A DNA stretch of 64,000 nucleotides from Palsa-465 sp963800475 (GCA_963800475.1 CAWDAZ010000003.1:310001-374000); one strand, 5' to 3'; counted from the stretch's first letter, positions 55,342 through 64,000 are shown. Numbers and translations: made by a program. Notes: generated by a model not told the origin, from the letters alone.

Positions 55342-57476
55342 ACGGCCACCTGTCCACCCATGATCACGGTCCGGTCGCGCGGCAGGCCGAAGTGCTCGAT
55401 CGGGCTCGCCGCGTTGCGGGCCATCATGACGAACAGCTTCTTGCGCCACGCCCGCAGCACCGGGGCGTCGGTCGCGGTCAGCGCGATCCGCGACACGAAG
55501 TACGACGCATGCTCGAGGTCGAGGCTTCGCTCGAGCAACCCCTGCTTGCGCGCCAGCTTCAGCATCGCGGGGATGTCGAGCTTGTCGTGGTAGCCGTTCC
55601 GGATCGTCAGGTGGAAGACCTTGAACAGCCCGCGTCCCAGCTGTCGCACGACGAACCTGTCGAACGACTCGACGTTCGGGATGCTGACCGTGTCGACCGA
55701 CACGATCAGGACCTTCTGGTGCAGGGTGTGGGTGTGCTCGACCTCCGCGCGCAGCGCAAGCGGGGTCGTGTCCTTGCTCGGATTCAGGAACACCGCGACA
55801 CCCGGCACGCGGACCAGCGGCGGCTCTGTGTCCGGCAGTCCGTCGAGAAACTGGTCGAGCGAGCCCTCCTGGGCGATCCGGTTCGCCGTCACCACGCTCT
55901 GCCCGCGCCGCCAGTTGACCATCACGAACGACAGCACCGCGCCGATCACGAGCGGCAGCCACGCGCCGTGCTCGACCTTGGCGATGTTGGCGCTGAAGAA
56001 CGCGATCTCGACGGTCAGGAACAGCACCGCGACCGGCGCCAGCTTGCGCCTCGGGGTCCTCCACAGCAACCGCGCGACGGCCAAAAACAGGATCGTGTTG
56101 AGGATGAAGGTCCCGGTCACCGCGACCCCATAGATGTCCCCGAGCCGGTTGGAGTTGCGGAACACGAGCGTCAGCGTCACGACGCCGATGCACAGCACCC
56201 AGTTGACGGCCGGCACGTAGATCTGGCCTTCCATCGCCGAGGTGTGGAGGATCTTCAGCCGCGGCAGGAACCCGAGCTGTACCGCCTGCTTCGCGACCGA
56301 GAACGTTCCCGAGATCACCGCCTGCGAGGCGATGATCGTCGCGAACGTCGCGAGGACGACCATCGGCCAGATCCCCCAGTGCGGGACCATCGAGTAGAAC
56401 GGGTTGAACGTGTTGGCGTTCGCGGTCGCGCGTGGGTGATGCATGATCCACACGCCCTGCCCGAGGTAGTTGAGGATCAGGGCCGGGAATGCGGCCCCGT
56501 ACCAGCCGAGCCGGATCGCCGCCGCGCCGAAGTGGCCGCGATCCGCGTACAGCGCCTCGGCGCCGGTGACCGCAAGCACGACGCCGCCGAGCGTCAGGTA
56601 CCCCGCGGCGCCGTGGTCGACCAGGAACCGCAGCCCCCAGCTCGGCGACAGCGCTTGAAACACGGACGGGTCCTTGACCACCTGGCTCACCCCGAGCATC
56701 CCGATCGTGAAGAACCAGACGAGGATCACCGGGCCGAACAGCCACCCGATCCGGCCCGAGCCGAACCGCTGCAGCACGAACAGGCCGAGCAGGATCACGA
56801 CCGAGATCGGCACGATCAGGTGCTCGAGGCTAGGCGTCGCGACCTGCACCCCCTGCAGTGCGCCGAGCACCGAGATCGCCGGGGTGATGATCCCGTCGCC
56901 GAAGAACAGCGCCGCGCCGAAGATCCCGAGCGTCACGAACACCGCGGCGTGAACGACGCGGTTTCGCTTCAACAGTGCGGTTAGCGCCATGATGCCGCCG
57001 TCACCCCGGTTGTGCGCGCGCATGATGAACCCGGCGTACTTGATCGAGACGATCACCATCAGCGCCCAGAAGATCAGCGACACGACGCCGTATACGCCTG
57101 CTGGGGTGGGGTGCGCAGCAGCCCGGTGCGTGGTGAAGATCGCCTGCTCGGTGTACAGCGGGCTGGTCCCGATATCGCCGTACACGACGCCGAGCGCGCC
57201 GAGCGCGAGCACGGCCTTGCCCGCGTGGGCGATCACGTCGCGTTGGGAGTCCTCCAGGGCCGCGAACCGCTTGCGCCGCGCTGCCTCGTCCTCGTCCTCG
57301 TGGTCGTCGTCCGGTGCCCAGTAGCCGAGCTTGTGCGCGGCCATGTTGAAGCTCGGCTTCGAAAATGGGCGCTTGCTCTCCCGGATGTCGTCCTCGTCGC
57401 CATCGACGGGTGACTCGAGGTCGACCTTATGGGCCGCCTCGTGCAGCGTGCGCCTGCGGGTGGGCGGATCGGCCAT
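55338..57476 (-). CDS. kup: Potassium uptake protein Kup
   Basis: This 712-residue KUP/HAK/KT transporter has GALGVVYGDIGTSPLYTEQ, NRGDGGIMALTALL, FFGDGIITPAISVLGALQGV and GAEALYADRGHFG. About twelve membrane segments and a C-terminal cytosolic domain (GVAVFLNPSKDTTPLAL) follow. The N-terminal 75 residues are an unusual highly charged extension (DDDHEDEDEAARRKR). It sits directly downstream (60 bp) of the KimA-like gene on the same strand. I see no riboswitch upstream. Confidence 0.95.
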   Translation of the reverse strand: MADPPTRRRTLHEAAHKVDLESPVDGDEDDIRESKRPFSKPSFNMAAHKLGYWAPDDDHEDEDEAARRKRFAALEDSQRDVIAHAGKAVLALGALGVVYGDIGTSPLYTEQAIFTTHRAAAHPTPAGVYGVVSLIFWALMVIVSIKYAGFIMRAHNRGDGGIMALTALLKRNRVVHAAVFVTLGIFGAALFFGDGIITPAISVLGALQGVQVATPSLEHLIVPISVVILLGLFVLQRFGSGRIGWLFGPVILVWFFTIGMLGVSQVVKDPSVFQALSPSWGLRFLVDHGAAGYLTLGGVVLAVTGAEALYADRGHFGAAAIRLGWYGAAFPALILNYLGQGVWIMHHPRATANANTFNPFYSMVPHWGIWPMVVLATFATIIASQAVISGTFSVAKQAVQLGFLPRLKILHTSAMEGQIYVPAVNWVLCIGVVTLTLVFRNSNRLGDIYGVAVTGTFILNTILFLAVARLLWRTPRRKLAPVAVLFLTVEIAFFSANIAKVEHGAWLPLVIGAVLSFVMVNWRRGQSVVTANRIAQEGSLDQFLDGLPDTEPPLVRVPGVAVFLNPSKDTTPLALRAEVEHTHTLHQKVLIVSVDTVSIPNVESFDRFVVRQLGRGLFKVFHLTIRNGYHDKLDIPAMLKLARKQGLLERSLDLEHASYFVSRIALTATDAPVLRAWRKKLFVMMARNAASPIEHFGLPRDRTVIMGGQVAV

Positions 57477-57536
57477 ACAGCTCGGAGGCTAGCCGACGGC
57501 GGGGCCGGCGAGTGCCCATGCGGACGGACGTTTTGC

Positions 57537-59339
57537 TCAGTCGTGAAGGTGGAACGGCAGCGTTGCGACGACCACATCCGTGCGGCTCTTGAGCACCGCC
57601 TCGAGCAGGCGGCCGCGGTGGTTGTGGAGGAGCTCGTGGCGCCGCTTGCGCGGCACGAGCAGCGGGATCAGGACGGTGATCGTCGCGTCTTCGCCCTCTA
57701 CCGAGCGGACGTACTTCAGCACCGTCCTGACCAGCGAACGGTCCGCGTCGATCAGCACCTCGATCGGGACGTTGCACTGCCAGTCGTCCCACGCGGCCTT
57801 GATCCGGTCACGCTCCTGCTCGTCGGCGGCGACCGCCACAGCCACCACTGTGTCCCCAAGCGACAACGCGGCGCTGAGCGCGTGCTCGGTGAGCAGGCTC
57901 GTGGTCGTGCTCGGCACCACGACGATGCTCTCGCGCTTACGGGGCGGCGGCGGCGTCTTGCCGAGCTTCAGCTCCCGCGCCACCTCGCCGTAGTAGTGCT
58001 CGATCCGCGAGAACAGCGCCATCAGCAGGGGGATCGTCAGCACGACGATCCACGCCCCGGCGAGGAACTTGCTGACCAGGAACACGATCACCGCGATCGC
58101 CGTCATCGCCGCCCCGGTGCCGTTCAGCGCCGCGCGCGCACGCCAGCGCGACGCCCGGGTCCTGGACCAGTGCACGACCATGCCTGTCTGGCTGACGGTG
58201 AAGCCGACGAACACCCCGATCGTGAACAGCGGGATCAGCCTGAAGGTCTGTGCATCGACGGCGATCAGCAGCAGGCCCGCGAGCAGCGTCAGCACGAGGA
58301 TCCCGTAGCGGTACACGGGCCGCTCGCCGCGCAGGTAGAAGAAGTGCGGGAGCCGGTGGTCCTTCGCCAGCAGGCTCATCAGCACGGGCAGGCCGCCGAA
58401 GCTCGTGTTCGCCGCCAGCCCGAGGACCAGCGCCACCGACAGATTCGACACGTAGAACGCCAAGCCCGTCCCGAACGATCCGGCGGTCAGCTGCGCCAGC
58501 AGCGTGACGTCGCCGCGCGGCTCGTAGTGGTGCACCGAGATCAGCAGTGACAGCCCGACGAGCATCACGCCGAGCAACACTCCAAGCGAGATCTCGGTGC
58601 GCTGCGCGGTCCGGATTCTCGGCTTGCGGAACGCCGGCACGCCGTTCGAGATCGCTTCCACGCCGGTCACCGCCGAGCAGCCGGACGCGAACGCCTTCAG
58701 CAGCAGCACGATCCCCAGCGACTCGGTCACCGGGAAGTGCTGGGCGGTGCCGATCACCGCCACCGGATGCGAGCGGAACGCGCCGAGCACGATCACCCCC
58801 AGCGTCGTGATGATGAACACCCCGGTGGGGATCATCAGCAGCTTTGCCGACTCGGCGATTCCGAACATGTTGATCGCCGTCAGCAGCACCAGCCCGATCA
58901 GCGACACGAGCAGCAGGTGGTGGGCGAGCCCGGGAAACACGCTCGCGAGGCTCGCAGCGCCCGCGGCGAGGCTGACCGCGACCGTCAGCACGTAATCGAC
59001 GACCACCGCAGCCGCCGCCAGCAGGCTGGCCGAACGCCCGAGGTTCGCCTTCGCGACCGAGTACGAGCCCCCACCCTCGGGATGCGCTTCGATCACCTGC
59101 GAGTAGGAGACGACGAGCAGCACCAGCATCGCCGTGATCACGACCGTGACCGGGACGACGTCGTGCAGCGCTCCGGTGCCGGCGGTGACCAGCACCAGCA
59201 CGATCGCCTCCGGCCCGTAGGCGACGCTCGACAGCGCGTCGAGGCTCAGCGCGGACAGCCCCCCGAGCACGCCCAGCTCGTGGTGGTGCGAGGTGTGTTT
59301 ACCCGCGCGCGCGAGGGGGCGGGTGCGGGACAGTCGCAC
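57537..59339 (-). CDS. kimA: KimA-like APC-family potassium transporter
   Basis: The 600-residue protein has about twelve membrane segments with the KimA-type N-terminus LGGLSALSLDALSSVAYGPE, EGGGSYSVAKANLGR and AVTGVEAISNGVPAFRKPR. A cytosolic C-terminal domain of about 160 residues (VVVPSTTTSLLTEHALSAAL, IEVLIDADRSLVRTVLKYV) resembles the USP-like regulatory domain of KimA. KimA proteins import potassium and bind c-di-AMP. It precedes kup in a two-gene potassium operon. Amino-acid permease is the alternative reading. Confidence 0.8.
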   Translation of the reverse strand: MRLSRTRPLARAGKHTSHHHELGVLGGLSALSLDALSSVAYGPEAIVLVLVTAGTGALHDVVPVTVVITAMLVLLVVSYSQVIEAHPEGGGSYSVAKANLGRSASLLAAAAVVVDYVLTVAVSLAAGAASLASVFPGLAHHLLLVSLIGLVLLTAINMFGIAESAKLLMIPTGVFIITTLGVIVLGAFRSHPVAVIGTAQHFPVTESLGIVLLLKAFASGCSAVTGVEAISNGVPAFRKPRIRTAQRTEISLGVLLGVMLVGLSLLISVHHYEPRGDVTLLAQLTAGSFGTGLAFYVSNLSVALVLGLAANTSFGGLPVLMSLLAKDHRLPHFFYLRGERPVYRYGILVLTLLAGLLLIAVDAQTFRLIPLFTIGVFVGFTVSQTGMVVHWSRTRASRWRARAALNGTGAAMTAIAVIVFLVSKFLAGAWIVVLTIPLLMALFSRIEHYYGEVARELKLGKTPPPPRKRESIVVVPSTTTSLLTEHALSAALSLGDTVVAVAVAADEQERDRIKAAWDDWQCNVPIEVLIDADRSLVRTVLKYVRSVEGEDATITVLIPLLVPRKRRHELLHNHRGRLLEAVLKSRTDVVVATLPFHLHD

Positions 59340-59359
59340 GTTCCGCCCCTCGCGCGTCG

Positions 59360-59440
59360 CTACAGCAGGCCGTTGGCCTGGAGGAACTGGGCAGCGTTGT
59401 CGACGGGCAAGAAGAAACCGAACCGGAGTGCCGGGCTAGC
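59360..59440 (-). pseudogene. Short C-terminal-like remnant
   Basis: Between the KimA-like and MFS starts, the minus strand encodes ALRFGFFLPVDNAAQFLQAN ending GLL and a stop. It has no ATG or GTG start (a TTG at 59410 would give 16 residues). The tail resembles the ends of trypsin-like serine protease families, but the match is short, so it may be chance. Confidence 0.2.
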
Positions 59441-59458
59441 CTACTGATCAGCACCGCC

Positions 59459-60925
59459 ATGGATCACATGACTCGCTCCAGACGCCTGCTCATTCTCGGG
59501 ATCTGCTGTCTGAGCCTGTTGATCGTCGGACTCGACACGACGATCGTCAACGTCGCGCTGCCGGCCATCCACCACGCGCTCGGCGCCTCGGTGTCGGGCC
59601 TTCAGTGGACGATCGACGCGTACACGCTGGTGCTTGCGAGCCTGCTGATGCTGGCGGGGTCCACGGCCGACCGGATCGGCCGCCGGCGCGTCTTCCAGCT
59701 CGGGCTGCTCGTGTTCGGCGTCGGCTCGCTGCTGTGCGGGCTCGCTCCGAGCCTGGGCTTTCTGATCGCCGCGCGCGTCGTGCAGGCGATCGGCGGCTCG
59801 ATGCTCAACCCGGTCGCGATGTCGATCATCCGCAACACATTCGAGGATCCCCGCGAGCGCGCGATGGCGATCGGCGCCTGGGGCGCGGTCTTCGGTCTCA
59901 GCATGGCGCTCGGGCCGGTGGTCGGAGGCGCGCTGGTCGACGCGATCAGCTGGCGGGCGGTGTTCTTCGTCAACGTCCCGATCGGACTGGTCGCGATCGT
60001 GCTCACGGCGCTGTACGTCCCCGAGTCGCGCGCGCATCATCCACGGCGCCTCGACCCGGTCGGCCAGCTGCTGATCATCGTCGCGCTCTCGTCGCTGACG
60101 TTCGCGATCATCGAGGGGCCGAAGGCCGGGTGGACCTCGGCCCAGACACTCGGCGTGTTCGCGCTGTCGTTGGCGAGCTTTGCAGTGCTGGTCCCGTACG
60201 AGCTGCGCCGCCGCGAGCCGTTGCTCGAGATGCGGTTCTTCCGGAGCGCCCCGTTCTCGGGGGCGAGTGCGATCGCAGTGCTGACATTCGCGAGCGTCGG
60301 CGGGTTCCTGTTCCTGAACACGCTCTATCTCCAGGAGGTGCGCGGGCTCTCGCCACTGCACGCGGGCCTGTACCTGCTGCCGATGGCGGCGATGATCCTC
60401 GTGTTCGCGCCGATCTCCGGGCGGATCGTCGGGCACCGCGGCCCGCGGCTTCCGATGGTGGGCGGCGCGCTCGCGTTGCTCGCCGCCGCGCTGATGCTGA
60501 CCGCCCTGTCCCCGACCACCGCGTACGGCTATCTGCTCGGGGCCTACTTCCTGTTCGGGATCGGCAACGGGCTGATCAATCCGCCGATCACCAACACCGC
60601 GGTCACAGGCATGCCGGCCGCGCAGGCCGGCGTGGCCTCGGCCGTCGCGTCGACGAGCCGTCAGGTCGGGATGACGCTCGGCGTCGCGGTGATCGGAGCG
60701 CTGTGCGGCGGCAGCGTCGCGGGCGCGATCGGCAACAGGTTCGCCGCGTCGACCCACGTCGGCTGGTGGCTGATTTCGGCGTTCGCCGTCGTGATCCTCG
60801 CGCTCGGGCTGCTCACGACCGGATCGTGGGCGAAGCGGACCGCGCGCCGGACCGCCGAGGCGTTCCCGGAGCGACCGGCTTCCTCCCCTTACGCGACTCG
60901 TACGCCGGCCCCCGCGCGGTCGTAG
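59459..60925 (+). CDS. MFS drug/proton antiporter, DHA2 (EmrB/QacA) type
   Basis: This 488-residue transporter has fourteen predicted membrane segments. Motifs include LDTTIVNVALPAIHHALG (motif D1), LMLAGSTADRIGRRRVFQLG (motif A) and GPVVGGALVDAISWRAVFFV (motif C, antiporter signature). It probably exports a hydrophobic compound in exchange for protons. The start at ATG 59459 is confident; ATG 59468 is possible. No adjacent TetR- or MarR-type regulator is visible. Confidence 0.92.
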   Translation: MDHMTRSRRLLILGICCLSLLIVGLDTTIVNVALPAIHHALGASVSGLQWTIDAYTLVLASLLMLAGSTADRIGRRRVFQLGLLVFGVGSLLCGLAPSLGFLIAARVVQAIGGSMLNPVAMSIIRNTFEDPRERAMAIGAWGAVFGLSMALGPVVGGALVDAISWRAVFFVNVPIGLVAIVLTALYVPESRAHHPRRLDPVGQLLIIVALSSLTFAIIEGPKAGWTSAQTLGVFALSLASFAVLVPYELRRREPLLEMRFFRSAPFSGASAIAVLTFASVGGFLFLNTLYLQEVRGLSPLHAGLYLLPMAAMILVFAPISGRIVGHRGPRLPMVGGALALLAAALMLTALSPTTAYGYLLGAYFLFGIGNGLINPPITNTAVTGMPAAQAGVASAVASTSRQVGMTLGVAVIGALCGGSVAGAIGNRFAASTHVGWWLISAFAVVILALGLLTTGSWAKRTARRTAEAFPERPASSPYATRTPAPARS

Positions 60926-60977
60926 CCGTCTTGATGTGCCCGGCTGCTAGGCGTAGGCTCGCGATCGGAGCAGTCCC

Positions 60978-61358
60978 GTGATCCTCTTCCTTTCCGGCTT
61001 TCAGTTCGACGATTTCTTCCACCCGTTGCGGTATTGGGGCTACCAGTTCTGGTCGGGAATCGGCTCGGACATCGGCGAGCTGTCGATCGTCGTCTCGATC
61101 ATCGTCGCGGCGCTGGCGATTCGGCGCTTCCTGCACACACACTTCCCATGCCACTCCGATAGCTGCAGGAAGCTCGGGTTCCACCACGTCGCCGGCACGC
61201 CGTACCGGACCTGCTGGCACCACCATCCGGTGCTCGCCTCGTACGAGAAGGCGACGGTCCCGCTCGCCCACATCCAGCAGGCTCACGCCCAGGCGGGCGG
61301 GCCGTCAGCGGCTGCGGTGCCGTCCGGGGCCCCGGTGACGTCCTCGGCTCCGGACTGA
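60978..61358 (+). CDS. Small membrane protein with Cys/His-rich soluble domain
   Basis: The 126-residue protein starts at GTG 60978. It has one membrane segment (IGELSIVVSIIVAALAIRRF) and then a Cys/His-rich stretch HFPCHSDSCRKLGFHHVAG followed by TPYRTCWHHHP, a likely zinc site. The tail is Ala/Pro-rich (AHAQAGGPSAAAVPSGAP). I recall similar small proteins from actinobacteria and their phages, without known function. It could be of phage origin. Confidence 0.6.
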   Translation: MILFLSGFQFDDFFHPLRYWGYQFWSGIGSDIGELSIVVSIIVAALAIRRFLHTHFPCHSDSCRKLGFHHVAGTPYRTCWHHHPVLASYEKATVPLAHIQQAHAQAGGPSAAAVPSGAPVTSSAPD

Positions 61359-61374
61359 CGGGAGCAGCGAGACG

Positions 61375-61713
61375 TCAGCGCCCGGTGCCCTGCTCGCCCA
61401 CGAGCAGGTGCTTGGCGTCGACAAGTTCGAACAGCTGCCTAACCTGGCTTGAGAGGTCGGGGTCGATCCCGAAGCGCCACGCGTTGCGCTGGGCGTGGTT
61501 CCAAGCCGCGATCAGCACTCTGAGCCCGCTGCTGTCGACGAACTCCAGGCGCGAGAGGTCAAGACGGACCGGCGTGTGCTCGACCCGTAGCTGGTCGAGC
61601 CGTTGCTCGAGCGTCGGGGCGGTGGACAGATCTAGCTCTCCGACCAACATCAGCCGGACCCCTCCGCCCTGCAGCGGTGTCTCGTGGATCCCGAAGACGT
61701 CCAACGGCCCCAT
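61375..61713 (-). CDS. STAS-domain anti-sigma factor antagonist-like protein
   Basis: The 112-residue single-domain protein has the SpoIIAA-type site LEFVDSSGLRVLIAAW, where the first or second serine is the phosphoacceptor. The fold starts with LMLVGELDLSTAPTLEQRLD. Such proteins are phosphorylated by an anti-sigma kinase and release a sigma factor. No partner kinase or sigma gene is in the window. It is convergent with the Cys/His-rich gene. Confidence 0.9.
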   Translation of the reverse strand: MGPLDVFGIHETPLQGGGVRLMLVGELDLSTAPTLEQRLDQLRVEHTPVRLDLSRLEFVDSSGLRVLIAAWNHAQRNAWRFGIDPDLSSQVRQLFELVDAKHLLVGEQGTGR

Positions 61714-61734
61714 CTCTCTCTCCCAGACGAAATA

Positions 61735-63048
61735 TCACACCAGAAGCGGGATCAAAGCCCTGCGTGCTCCTGACGTTGGAAACGAACCGGGTTTGCGATG
61801 ACGGCACGGTCTCGCCCTCGGGTGGCACGGCGGCCGCATCGAAGGCCTCGCCGGTGAACGCAAGCCGTACCGCGAGATCAGCGCTCGGTAAGCCGAAAAC
61901 GACGGCTTGGTTGTGTAGTCGTCGCGCAGCAGTCCGTCCGAGGAGAACGTGACGCCGACCAGCGTGCTCGGTCCGGTGGAGGTCGAGTCGCGGAGGTTGA
62001 ACCACCGGTAGTCGGTGATGTTGAAGGTGCCCGAGTAGGCGTTTGCGGCCTTCACCAGCTCAGTCAGCGCCGCGGCCTGCTGGGCGTCACTGTTGGCGCA
62101 CCCGGATGACTCGAGCGGGGCCGATCCGGCGAGACCGGATGTCGAGCAGGCGCCGCCCGAGGGGATCCCGTTCTCCGTGATCCAGATCGGCGTGGCGCGG
62201 CCGATCCCCGCGATCGGCATGAAGCAGTTCCGGACCGCGCCCGCGGCCTGCCCGAATTCCGCCGTGTACGTGTCCCCCGGCGCCATCGCCGGCGGGTACA
62301 CGGTGCCGGGGTAGAAATCGAGTCCGACGAACCCGAGCGCCGCCTGAAACGCCCGGCCACCGTGGGAGCCCAGGTACGCGAAGAACGACGCGTCGCCCTG
62401 CGGCGAGAAGCGGTACGCGTACGTGAACCCGAACCGCAGCTGCCTGAAGCGCCGGCGGGCGGCCTCGGCGTGGGCCGCCTCGATGCCCCGGATCAACGCG
62501 TCCTGGGCGCCGGTGTAGGAGCCGTCCGAAGTGTTCGGGGAGAACGTCAGGTTGACCTCGTTCGTGATCGTCATCGAGACCACGTGCTTGTCGGGCCCGA
62601 ACGTGTCGACGACGTGGCGGACATACGACAGCCATGCCGGGATGTCGCCGGCCTCCCCCGACGGCGGGTGGTAGCGGACCTGCAGCTCGGCGTCGAAGCC
62701 GGCGCGCGCGTAGCGGGCGACCTCGTTCTTGAACGCGTTGATCCCGGCCTGGCCGTCGGACCAAAACAGCCGGTTCAGCCGCACCACGAGCTGGCGCCCC
62801 TTGGGTGCGAGCGCCTTGACGGCGGCCAGGTCCTTGGCGGGATCGTCGGGCGTCGACGGCAGCTGCACCCCGCCCGCGCTCCCGGCCAGGCCCGGATCGA
62901 TCCCGAACCGCAGCGGCCCGCCCGCGCGCGGTGGGGCGGTGCCATAGCTCCCCGTGCAGTAGGGGTCCGCCGCCGCCGCCGCACCGCCGGCCGACCCCAG
63001 CGCGGCGACCAGCACGCAACCGGTGACCGTCGCCAGCAGACCCCTCAT
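61735..63048 (-). CDS. Secreted glycoside-hydrolase-like TIM-barrel protein
   Basis: The 437-residue protein has a signal peptide (LLATVTGCVLVAALGSAGGA) and a clan-A-like barrel. The acid/base candidate is in SMTITNEVNLTFSP (Glu about residue 163), and the nucleophile candidate in TPIWITENGIPSGG (Glu about 292). The barrel landmarks RFGIDPGLAG, ELQVRYHPPSGEAG and GFVGLDFYPGTVYPP support a retaining glycosidase. The C-terminal end (MRPPCHPRARPCRHRKPG) is basic and low-complexity and may be an over-read tail. The polysaccharide substrate is unknown. Confidence 0.78.
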   Translation of the reverse strand: MRGLLATVTGCVLVAALGSAGGAAAAADPYCTGSYGTAPPRAGGPLRFGIDPGLAGSAGGVQLPSTPDDPAKDLAAVKALAPKGRQLVVRLNRLFWSDGQAGINAFKNEVARYARAGFDAELQVRYHPPSGEAGDIPAWLSYVRHVVDTFGPDKHVVSMTITNEVNLTFSPNTSDGSYTGAQDALIRGIEAAHAEAARRRFRQLRFGFTYAYRFSPQGDASFFAYLGSHGGRAFQAALGFVGLDFYPGTVYPPAMAPGDTYTAEFGQAAGAVRNCFMPIAGIGRATPIWITENGIPSGGACSTSGLAGSAPLESSGCANSDAQQAAALTELVKAANAYSGTFNITDYRWFNLRDSTSTGPSTLVGVTFSSDGLLRDDYTTKPSFSAYRALISRYGLRSPARPSMRPPCHPRARPCRHRKPGSFPTSGARRALIPLLV

Positions 63049-63062
63049 CCGAGACGATGCTA

Positions 63063-64000
63063 GTGAGTGACACCGGAGCGTCTGCCGTCACTTATTCTGC
63101 GCGCACGCTGCTCGGATCCAGAAGCAGGCTGCTGGTCGGACTCGCGGCAGGGCTCCTCGCCGTGCCGTGCCTGCCTGCGCGCGCGGCGAAGCCTCGCTGC
63201 CCGGTGGGACAGGCCGCCGCCAGGTGCGCGGCCGGGCTCGGCACCGGCCTGCTCAACCCTGGCCAGTGCCAGGGCGCGACGCCGTCGGGAACGGTCCCAG
63301 AGCCGGCGGACACGGCGGCCGATCGGCTCCAGACGCTGATCGACGCCGTCCCTTGCCCCGCCACCGGCCGCGTGTCGTTCAACACGCGCGACGATCACGG
63401 CGACTCGATGTCGGTGCTCGACCCGCTCCCGAGTCCCGGCGGCGGCTACCTCGGCGTCTACCACTCGGAGTTCCGGCTGCCGGGCGAGCCGGCCGCGATC
63501 GACTTCCGGATCAGCCTCGCGCGATCCACCGACCTGATCCACTGGACCCGGGCATTGATCCTCGACCCGACCGGGGCGAGCATGCCGACGCTCCAGCCGG
63601 TCCCGGACGGCCGCGGCTACCTGCTCGCCTACGAGAAGCGCGCCGGCGACGGCGGCGGGGTGGTCCGGGTCCGCTACTACCCGAGCCTCGCAGCGCTGCT
63701 CGCCGGCCGGTTCGCCGCCGAGCAGGACATCCCGCGCACCTTCTCGCCTTACAACGAAGGCACTCCGACGATCCTCTCCGTCCACTGGAACGGAGGCCTG
63801 CGCCGCTCGTCGATCGAGCTGGGCTTTCACTACGAGTCGGCGCCTCACGGGTGGCGCGGCCCCGACCGCGAGGCGCTCGGGACGCTGCGCAAGTTCCGCG
63901 TGTGGTCGGCGCGCACCGACCGCTCGACCGACGCCGCGCTCGACGAACAGGGGCTCGACGGCAGTCACGGTAGCTGGCGCCAGTTCGGGTTCGACGGCGA
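63063..64000 (+). CDS. Secreted glycoside hydrolase family 43-like protein, C-terminus off the window
   Basis: The gene runs off the right edge; 312 codons are visible from GTG 63063. The N-terminus has a signal-like segment (LLVGLAAGLLAVPCLPARAA). Within the mature part, DFRISLARSTDLIHWTRALI carries the RSTDLxHWT pattern of GH43/GH117-type beta-propellers. GRGYLLAYEKRAGDGGG, SPYNEGTPTILSV and GSWRQFGFDG (last complete codon before the edge) follow. It is divergent from the TIM-barrel protein with only 14 bp between starts, suggesting the pair is co-regulated for carbohydrate use. The start could be further downstream. Confidence 0.7.
   Translation, partial: MSDTGASAVTYSARTLLGSRSRLLVGLAAGLLAVPCLPARAAKPRCPVGQAAARCAAGLGTGLLNPGQCQGATPSGTVPEPADTAADRLQTLIDAVPCPATGRVSFNTRDDHGDSMSVLDPLPSPGGGYLGVYHSEFRLPGEPAAIDFRISLARSTDLIHWTRALILDPTGASMPTLQPVPDGRGYLLAYEKRAGDGGGVVRVRYYPSLAALLAGRFAAEQDIPRTFSPYNEGTPTILSVHWNGGLRRSSIELGFHYESAPHGWRGPDREALGTLRKFRVWSARTDRSTDAALDEQGLDGSHGSWRQFGFDG

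Noticed and set aside
55342..56745. N-terminal half of a continuous 1057-codon minus frame joined to the hydrolase-SDR fusion
   Set aside because: This part is an alternative frame of kup, Arg-rich and without homology; the fusion starts at GTG 55341 overlapping the kup stop.
59340..59458. Possible c-di-AMP riboswitch before the KimA-like gene
   Set aside because: None of the ydaO blocks seen at 42762-42892 are present there.
1..64000. tRNA, rRNA, CRISPR, IS elements or prophage
   Set aside because: I saw no T-arm/anticodon patterns, no regular repeat-spacer array, no transposase or integrase genes. A dedicated tRNA scan would be needed to exclude a tRNA fully.

Overview
This 64 kb window is a dense, GC-rich (about 70%) chromosomal segment with many GTG starts and 4-bp stop/start overlaps. 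The gene set suggests an actinobacterium, possibly a deep-branching Thermoleophilia-type lineage: a complete menaquinone pathway, a three-gene PntAA/AB/B transhydrogenase, a WS/DGAT acyltransferase, an EphD-type hydrolase-SDR fusion, an F420-type (DDN) oxidoreductase, and actinobacterial forms of the c-di-AMP and cobalamin riboswitches. No rRNA, tRNA, insertion sequence, prophage or CRISPR array is visible. It looks like core chromosome.

Layout. 1-6.8 kb: a MerR fragment, then the menaquinone cluster as two divergent blocks (menE / menB-menA-menC and menH / menD). 6.8-11.4 kb: a STAND-type regulator with a small membrane protein, a SHOCT protein, a dapA remnant and a CMD/AhpD-like protein. 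11.5-15.1 kb: menF, ilvN, ilvB. 15.3-17 kb: small membrane and orphan proteins. 17-20.2 kb: gatCAB, followed by related small membrane proteins and folD (to 22.7 kb). 22.8-30 kb: a secreted protein, a secreted CocE-type hydrolase, pcrA, a DDN-type protein, a queuosine-salvage (Qng1/DUF2419) homologue and an L,D-transpeptidase. 30-37.8 kb: an MBL hydrolase, a PaaK-like ligase, a secreted M19-like protein, two alpha/beta hydrolases and a WS/DGAT. 37.9-46.3 kb: a degenerate Rho paralogue with a structured leader, folP, glpD, a c-di-AMP-riboswitch-controlled peptidoglycan-binding/M23 protein, a cNMP-binding protein and pntAA-AB-B. 46.3-52.7 kb: a vitamin B12 locus. 53-64 kb: an NTase-like protein, the EphD-like fusion, kup, a KimA-like permease, an MFS pump, a STAS protein and two secreted carbohydrate-enzyme-like proteins, the last cut by the window end.

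Most interesting system. The minus-strand operon from 51.9 to 46.3 kb lies behind a clear cobalamin riboswitch. It encodes two secreted DUF4430 proteins, an EcfT, a double-ABC EcfA, and an ECF S-component fused to an extracytoplasmic alpha/alpha-barrel repeat domain. Alpha6/alpha6 barrel plus DUF4430 beta-domain is the architecture of animal transcobalamin and intrinsic factor, so this looks like a split, membrane-tethered bacterial version of such a B12 binder attached to an ECF importer. A divergent PduO-type adenosyltransferase would activate the imported vitamin.

Other highlights are a Rho paralogue missing the catalytic DE, the Q- and R-loop regions and the C-terminus; the c-di-AMP riboswitch with its terminator; and a bacterial Qng1 homologue overlapping a DDN-type gene that lacks a canonical start.
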